Shown: positions 6,324-6,551 of the stretch, piece by piece
Position numbering within the stretch: position 1 is the stretch's first letter
How the letters are laid out: each line of letters opens with the position of its first letter
Assembly: GCA_023425615.1 (NCBI GenBank)
Contig: JAFACJ010000470.1
Span: 1 to 6,551, forward strand
Origin: Actinomycetes bacterium
GTDB taxonomy: Bacteria; Actinomycetota; Actinomycetes; Streptosporangiales; Streptosporangiaceae
DNA length: 6,551 nt
Direction of reading: 5' to 3'
Notes under the pieces: model-generated
What the model saw: only the letters and a program-made list of their open reading frames with translations
Told to the model about the DNA's origin: nothing
Database searches by the model: none
Made by a program: the position numbers and the translations under genes

Positions 6324-6551
6324 TCAGCGACCGCTGCCCATCGGGTCCATGGGCTTCTCCCGGCCCCGGGACCGCTCCTGCTCCTGCTCCTGCCGGTCGC
6401 GGTTCTGCTGGGCCTGCTGGCGGCCCTGCTGCTGGCCCTGCTGCCGGTTCTGCTGCTGGCCGCGCTTCTGACCCTGCTGGCCCTGCTGCTGGCCCTGCTG
6501 GTTCTGCTGGCCCTGCTGCCGCTGGGAGCCGCCGGCGTTGCGCGCCTGGGC
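6324..6551 (-). CDS. Glutamine-rich low-complexity protein, C-terminal part (5' end outside window)
   Basis: An open minus-strand frame enters at the window edge and ends with TGA 6326-6324; 75 residues are visible, 29 of them Gln. The layout is a start rich in Ala, Asn and Gly, then a run of QQG, QQN and QQQG units, then RQEQEQER, and finally a short tail ending in EKPMDPMGSGR. It is hydrophilic and basic, with no cysteine, membrane segment or recognisable domain, so it is probably intrinsically disordered. The reading frame is favoured by the terminator directly after its stop codon, by codon bias (all Gln are CAG, most Gly GGC) and by a sensible non-repetitive tail. I do not recognise the family. 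Whether it belongs to the formate dehydrogenase locus or is only a neighbour cannot be told; the terminator between them argues for a separate transcript. Confidence 0.6.
   Translation of the reverse strand, partial: AQARNAGGSQRQQGQQNQQGQQQGQQGQKRGQQQNRQQGQQQGRQQAQQNRDRQEQEQERSRGREKPMDPMGSGR
6378..6524. repeat. Imperfect CAG/GGC triplet repeat tract
   Basis: This roughly 147-bp tract is built from short units of two or three CAG codons followed by GGC or AAC on the minus strand, seen as CTG runs separated by GCC or GTT on the plus strand. It lies wholly within the Gln-rich reading frame and keeps triplet phase. It is a degenerate microsatellite-like tract, not a CRISPR array: units are 6-12 bp and there are no spacers. 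Confidence 0.8.

Noticed and set aside
2215..6471. Very long plus-strand open frames (692 and 722 codons) running antisense to the formate dehydrogenase genes.
   Set aside because: They are by-products of the strong GC3 bias of the minus-strand genes: their products are rich in Arg, Gly, Ala, Val and Asp without recognisable domains, while the minus-strand frames carry intact cofactor motifs.
6378..6524. A CRISPR-like or tandem direct repeat array.
   Set aside because: Units are only two to four codons, contiguous and without spacers, as expected of coding triplet repeats.
6370..6551. A Leu-rich, membrane-like reading of the plus strand at the right edge.
   Set aside because: It is the complement of the CAG repeat. 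The minus-strand frame has a proper stop followed by a terminator and a non-repetitive tail.

Overview
The window is very GC-rich, with third codon positions mostly G or C, and has the tight gene packing of an actinomycete (Actinomycetota, probably a Streptomyces- or Actinomadura-like genus; the genus is a guess). It carries three complete genes and two genes cut by the window edges.

Layout. Positions 1-1092 (+) hold the 3' part of a CocE/NonD-type serine hydrolase with an X-Pro dipeptidyl-peptidase C-terminal domain. Seven bases later, facing it, ends a three-gene minus-strand operon that fills 1100-6234: a formate dehydrogenase of the FdnG type (alpha, 1079 aa), its four-cluster iron-sulfur subunit (beta, 281 aa) and an NrfD/PsrC-type membrane quinone reductase (349 aa). 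Spacing within the operon is very tight: 3 nt between the alpha stop and the beta start, and an ATGA overlap between beta and nrfD. Upstream of the operon, also on the minus strand, is the end of a strongly glutamine-rich low-complexity protein (6324-6551). It is followed by a clear intrinsic terminator (6280-6318), which leaves only about 45 nt in front of the formate dehydrogenase start codon.

How the genes work together. The alpha subunit should oxidise formate at a molybdenum or tungsten bis-pterin site, with cysteine rather than selenocysteine as metal ligand. Electrons would pass through its single 4Fe-4S cluster, then the four clusters of beta, to NrfD, which would reduce menaquinone in the membrane. 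The catalytic and beta subunits resemble E. coli FdnG/FdnH. However, the alpha subunit has no visible Tat signal, and the membrane partner is NrfD rather than the di-heme cytochrome FdnI. The complex is therefore best read as a cytoplasm-facing formate:quinone oxidoreductase. The hydrolase appears functionally unrelated.

I found no RNA genes, CRISPR array or mobile element, and no system that I would call wholly undescribed. The points most worth a second look are the signal-less FdnG/FdnH/NrfD hybrid, the terminator placed directly before the operon, and the Gln-rich neighbour.
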